Origin: Larix sibirica
Lineage: Eukaryota > Streptophyta > Pinopsida > Pinales > Pinaceae
NCBI GenBank assembly: GCA_004151065.3
Contig: NWUY0300007771.1
Location: forward strand, 18,791-43,029
Direction of reading: 5' to 3'
Length of the DNA: 24,239 bases
This document shows positions 20,489 through 24,239 of the stretch, in pieces (within the stretch, counting starts at the first letter, position 1; every line of letters starts with the position of its first letter). The notes beneath the pieces are model-generated. The model did not search any database. It saw only the letters and a program-made list of their open reading frames with translations, and was not told the DNA's origin. Made by a program: the position numbers and the translations under genes.

Positions 20489-22422
20489 GTATTTGTTCTG
20501 AGAACCATCATACATTGTTTTATGGAGGGGCTTGATTTGCAAAATTAGCAATATTTTTCTCTGTTTTTGCAAAAACCTGAATCATACATTATACAATATA
20601 AACAATGGTACACGGTCAGGAACTTTATAGAGTTATACTTCCCTCTCGTATCCTTACCTACCCATCATTCGGCCCTAGATAAACATTTGTAATCTTTCGA
20701 GATTACGGGTTTTAGCACGTATCAAAAATATGGTGCTGAGCACATACTTGGTCGCGAAGTCATCGATGAAAAGAAATGAAAATCTGTATACCATCACAAG
20801 TAACTTAACATCTCAGCTACTATATGAAGGAGATAGCTATGAGTCTAACGATAAATTGGAATTTCCAAACCATTCACAAAGCATGGTTAAAGACGGCGCC
20901 GGTAAAGAGAGCTACACTCTAGTGAATGTCCCCACGCCTACAGAAGATATATTCCATAGCTTTCTTGCGAACTTATATGGCTAAAATGTGTGCTGAATCT
21001 CCTCCTTCCTTTTCAACGCTCAGAATAAAGACCATCTGTTAGGCCGTTTCGGCAAGTTTTTACTCACTTCTAATGCTTTGATATATAACGAACCAGCAGA
21101 GAAACCTGAATGTGAAACAGGATGGACTTATCCAAATATATTTTATTCGATGAAGCCATTTGGTTTCTGCAACCTGTGCCTTCCGTCTCATTTAACTTAT
21201 CAATCTCTTTGTATTCTGGCCTGAAAGAATCACACGTAGCATGAGCATCCTAACTGTTTGACGGGTTAACTATTAACTATATTGAATCCTTCTATTCCGG
21301 CCCTTCTATATAAGTGGCTCCTCTAAACGTGTCCCCTAGATCGACGATATTAACCAAGTCTAGATAGGCTGATTTATATAATTTTTCAGAATTGTTTTTC
21401 TCAGAATCCCTTTCAGGAATACTAATCAACTTTATCTGCATCCCGTATATCATGTGATGCCATTGGATTAGAGCCTATCGCTTAATTATTTTTCTGCTCA
21501 ACATGGTGATTGAGCCCGAGGAGCCATCATAAGCATCGAAACATTAGATGTTGTTCCGAAGATCCCATTAGGCAGAGAGAACGGACCTTTAATTCCACCC
21601 TTGTGCTTTGCAGACATCAATTATCAATGTATGGCCAAGCAAAACCTAATAGGCTGCATTTCCGACCCAGCACTGATCACCTACTTAACTGCAGAACTAA
21701 ATCGTGTTCATAAATGTCAATTATCTCCAGATTCCTTATCCCAAGCAACCAGAGGGAGACCCATTTTATCTCTAGCAATACCCCATAGGTGATTATGCAG
21801 GTCGCTTTCTAATCTGAGATAGTTCTAGTAAATAAGGAACCAATGGTATAAGTAGTAAACATTGTTGGCTGCTAAAATGCAAGTCACAACAGTGCGCTTG
21901 CCTGCTAATGAGAGATCTTGTTTACCACTTCCCTGCTAATGAGAGATCTCTGTTACACCACTTCCATGTTTTGCCTCTCACCTTCTTTATATGACCCATG
22001 CTTTTATACCCTTTGCAGAAACAAAAATACCAAATGATCGATTTTATTAAAATCCGAAGCCAGTTTTCGAAGCTTTTATATGTGATTTCAGAGAGTGCTG
22101 GCTATGGAATGTGTCAATCAATTAGATTTAACCATCTCTGGGATTATATAATAGTTTGAATCTGAATAATTATTGATACGAACATCTATTACTATTGGTG
22201 TTAAAATCATCATTCTAGCAGGGAAATTCATGATTATGATTCTCGGAGATTTGTTTTTGGTACTACTTGAGTTTTTACCACTCGAAAGTACTGGTGTGTA
22301 CTGCTTCTTGTCTAAAGCAGATTCTTTAGAAAGATTTTCCAATTTGAATAAATTGTTCAATTTCTATAATTTGAAGTTTCTAATTTAAACTATTTCAAAA
22401 CCTTTCTCTAAAACATCAGTAA

Positions 22423-22430
22423 CTTATATG
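22423..22430. repeat. Left target-site duplication of the hAT-like element
   Basis: CTTATATG here and TTTTTATG at 23251-23258 match at 6 of 8 positions. An 8-bp duplication is the hAT signature length. Confidence 0.5.
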
Positions 22431-23250
22431 CAAGGTTGTGAGACTTGGACTCGGTGAAAACTTGACCATCTTGGGACTTGACAAAACTTGGTTAAATCTT
22501 GGCGAATCTTGGGAAATAGAAAAAAAATCTCAAAACACAGGGATTTTTTTTTCCAGATAAATTATCCCTGGGCATTTCCTTTCATTTTGAGGATGGTACC
22601 TAGGGTAAACCCTAGATTCTTCAGGGCACAAGGCCAAGTCAACAACAAGGCTCGAAACCATTACAACATATACTCATTATGTGCTCAGCATGTCACTTAC
22701 AGGAATATAACCTGGGTGGGGAATATGATCATAGCACTCCATCCCTCAACCGCTCATGCTAGGTCCAATTAACAAAACACGGGAATTTTTATGATAATGA
22801 TATTTTCATTCATCAAATCTGTGACGAAATGATAGTTTATCCATCAATCCATCTCATGAAACATAAATATAAAATTTTCCCCTCGAAATTTGTCTCAAAA
22901 ATGAATCATAAATTGCTGAAGATGAAATGGCCAAATGATAGTGAAATGAGTCTTCTTTTGGGGTTGTATGTCTTTTGGTTCCTGTTACTGTGTTTCTGCT
23001 ATTTTTTCTTTCTCCAAAAATTGCATTTTCGGCCTTTTCTCCAAATTAATTCTGTGTGGTGACTCCATTTGCTTGCCGGGCGAGTTTTGGGGGAGCTTTG
23101 CCAAGTTTTGATGACTCTGATGACTCAATGGATTTTGGCAAGTTTAATTTCCAGGTGAGTTTCAGCCCGGGTTTTCATTGGGTACTCATTCAGAATTGAC
23201 TCAACAAGGCTCGGGAAGGCTTTGGGCCTTGGTCGGGTTTCACAACACTG
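22431..23250 (+). mobile_element. Non-autonomous hAT-like DNA transposon, 820 bp
   Basis: The ends are imperfect terminal inverted repeats. The left end is CAAGGTTGTGAGAC; the reverse complement of the right end is CAGTGTTGTGAAAC (11 of 14 match), close to the CAG.GTTGTGA ends common in plant hAT elements. Subterminal regions are rich in ACTTGG/CTTGG on the left and in the complementary CCAAGTTTT and GGCAAGTTT on the right, like transposase-binding repeats. Degenerate 8-bp direct repeats flank it. The interior frames (22488-22772 and 22829-23062) show no transposase motif, so it depends on a transposase made elsewhere. It inserted into intron 1 and has partly decayed. Confidence 0.7.
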
Positions 23251-23258
23251 TTTTTATG
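23251..23258. repeat. Right target-site duplication of the hAT-like element
   Basis: TTTTTATG directly follows the right terminal repeat and pairs with CTTATATG at 22423-22430 (6 of 8 match). Confidence 0.5.
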
Positions 23259-23540
23259 TTTTTAATTCACTAGAGCTTCCTTTGGCAATTCATCTGCTGC
23301 TGAATAGTCACGAGGTAACTTTCGCAGTGGAACTCTCAACTGATTTTATGTTCTTATTACTAAATATCTGCTACTTACCCATTCATGGTAGCGTGGGATA
23401 TAGGGTACAGGGCTCACATAAATATCTGTTAGAAAAGATGTGAATTTAGATAGGAGTTTCTGAAGTTTTCTGAAGGGTGCACATTCCATTGAAGGGATGT
23501 CCATCCTAATGAACAGCAATGAGCTCCAACAAAAAGTATG

Positions 23541-23652
23541 TGTCCATGATACGCATGTATTTCTGGATTATAGCTTGTGTCACAGGAAGCTCAATCCAGG
23601 ATTATAGCTGTGTACTTCAGACACAGCTAAAATCCAGAAATGCATATGGACA
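23541..23652 (+). repeat. Foldback (imperfect hairpin), ~112 bp
   Basis: The left arm (23541-23581) and right arm (23620-23652) pair in blocks: TGTCCAT with ATGGACA, GCAT with ATGC, TTCTGGATT with AATCCAGAA, TAGCT with AGCTA, and GTGTC with GACAC. There are small bulges, mostly in the left arm, and a 38-base loop. GGATTATAGCT also occurs a second time, directly repeated inside the loop (from about 23599). The size and pairing suit a small foldback transposon or a miRNA-like precursor in the intron; sequence alone cannot decide. Confidence 0.6.
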
Positions 23653-23949
23653 TATTAGCAAGCTGTGAAACCCTACATGGTCTGAAATATTATGTTGTGC
23701 ATTATTTTCTAAGATATCTGGTTGCATTTGTATTGCTTTTTAAGTTTTAACTACTTCCAAGATGATATGTATTAATTTCAAAATGGTGTTGGATCATCGA
23801 CGAGGCTTCTTTGAGGTCTACTTAGTTCAAGTTGTTCGTTTGCCAGCCCAAGAGCTCCACATCAGTTAGCATTCAGTGGGGCTGTCTAGCTCAATCTTGG
23901 ATAACAACCTTGGATCTTGTCCTTTTAATGCATGGTTTATACATATTAT

Positions 23950-24239
23950 GTTCTGTACCTTAGTAGATAAAAGATCAAATATGAAAGATAGATCCTTAAG
24001 TTCAAAAATACCACTATGCATCCACACAATAGACAACACAAGAATGTAGAGAGAGAGAACCCTTAAGGTAGGGTAACACCATTAATTATTCCTTATGGAA
24101 GGAATAACTCCACAAGCCATGTTTGTTACAATAGAATACTCAAATCTAACTTACTCAATACAATGATACTCATGTATTTATACTATCTTGCGAGTATATG
24201 TCGATTATCTCTTATTATTATATTATTTCTTCTAACTAA
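23950..24239 (-). mobile_element. Possible LTR sequence in minus orientation (partial)
   Basis: On the minus strand this reads TATAAATACATGAGTATC (TATA-like), then a T/A-rich transcribed-leader-like stretch, a perfect 9-bp stem hairpin (24087-24095 with 24100-24108, loop ATGG), GGGTTCTCTCTCTCTAC and ATTCTTGTGTTG. This is the look of the U3-R-U5 part of a plant Copia-type LTR. No terminal TG/CA boundary, primer-binding site or coding part is in the window, so the call is tentative. Confidence 0.3.

Larger units (their letters stand above)
18002..22644. repeat. Second copy of the 4643-bp direct duplication (probable assembly artefact)
   Basis: This is colinear with 13358-18000 at offset 4644. 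It begins right after the N within the AT-rich motif array and a poly(A) run, where three of the four observed mismatches lie (18013, 18035, 18037). It runs on without a break into unique sequence at 22645. This suggests the left end of a second contig. Confidence 0.95.
20489..24239 (+). other. Intron 1 of the PMT21-like gene (continuous version)
   Basis: From the donor at 20489 to the window end I found no PMT exon. The intron carries the complete hAT-like element (22431-23250), a foldback (23541-23652) and LTR-like sequence (about 23950-24239). The segments 23259-23540 and 23653-23950 hold nothing I can name. The window could instead contain only a 5' fragment of a dead gene; the clean first exon argues against that. 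Confidence 0.5.

Noticed and set aside
1-24239. CRISPR array, bacterial operon, prophage or rRNA genes
   Set aside because: No regularly spaced repeats, Shine-Dalgarno-led gene series or rRNA-like sequence is present. Introns and LINE/hAT elements show plant nuclear DNA.

Overview
The window is nuclear DNA from a seed plant. The only host gene I recognise is the start of a plant-specific putative methyltransferase gene of the PMT20/PMT21 (ERD3) type. The rest is mostly decayed plant transposable elements: L1-type LINEs with DUF4283/zinc-knuckle, EEP endonuclease, RT, zf-RVT and RNase H, and a hAT-like non-autonomous element. Long introns and old, stop-ridden elements would suit a large genome such as a conifer, but that is inference. 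There are single N characters at 125, 4073 and 18001.

Layout. 1-2039: a minus-strand degenerate coding frame with one internal stop (274-957), then unrecognised sequence. 2040-3460: two LINE remnants meeting tail to tail, plus strand 2040-2440 and minus strand 2449-3460. 3480-6035: unrecognised sequence with a few small frames and a 67-bp tandem repeat at 4101-4221. 6047-12805: one nearly full-length but dead LINE, flanked by an 11-bp candidate target-site duplication (6036-6046 and 12806-12816). 12817-13500: AT-rich DNA with five scattered copies of a ~40-bp motif. 13500-18000: promoter region, 5' leader, leader intron, coding exon 1 and the start of intron 1 of the PMT21-like gene. 18001: N. 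18002-22644: the same 4643 bp again. 22645-24239: further intron 1 sequence, with the right half of a hAT-like element (22431-23250), a foldback (23541-23652) and possible LTR sequence in minus orientation.

The main result concerns the assembly. Positions 13358-18000 and 18002-22644 match colinearly at a constant offset of 4644 with no indel; I saw four substitutions, three of them in the first ~40 bases after the N. Copy 1 ends exactly at the N and copy 2 begins exactly after it, cutting the 820-bp hAT-like element in copy 1 at the N. That is the geometry of two contigs with a dovetail overlap placed side by side instead of merged. The true locus is therefore probably about 19.6 kb with ONE PMT21-like gene, not a tandem pair. 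Coding exon 2 of that gene (expected to open with an RW..YG-type segment) is not seen, so intron 1 runs more than 3.7 kb to the window end.

I found no convincing new multi-gene system. The points most worth a second look are the false duplication, the foldback at 23541-23652, the repeat architecture just upstream of the PMT21-like promoter, and a 91-codon open stretch in intron 1 (16870-17146).
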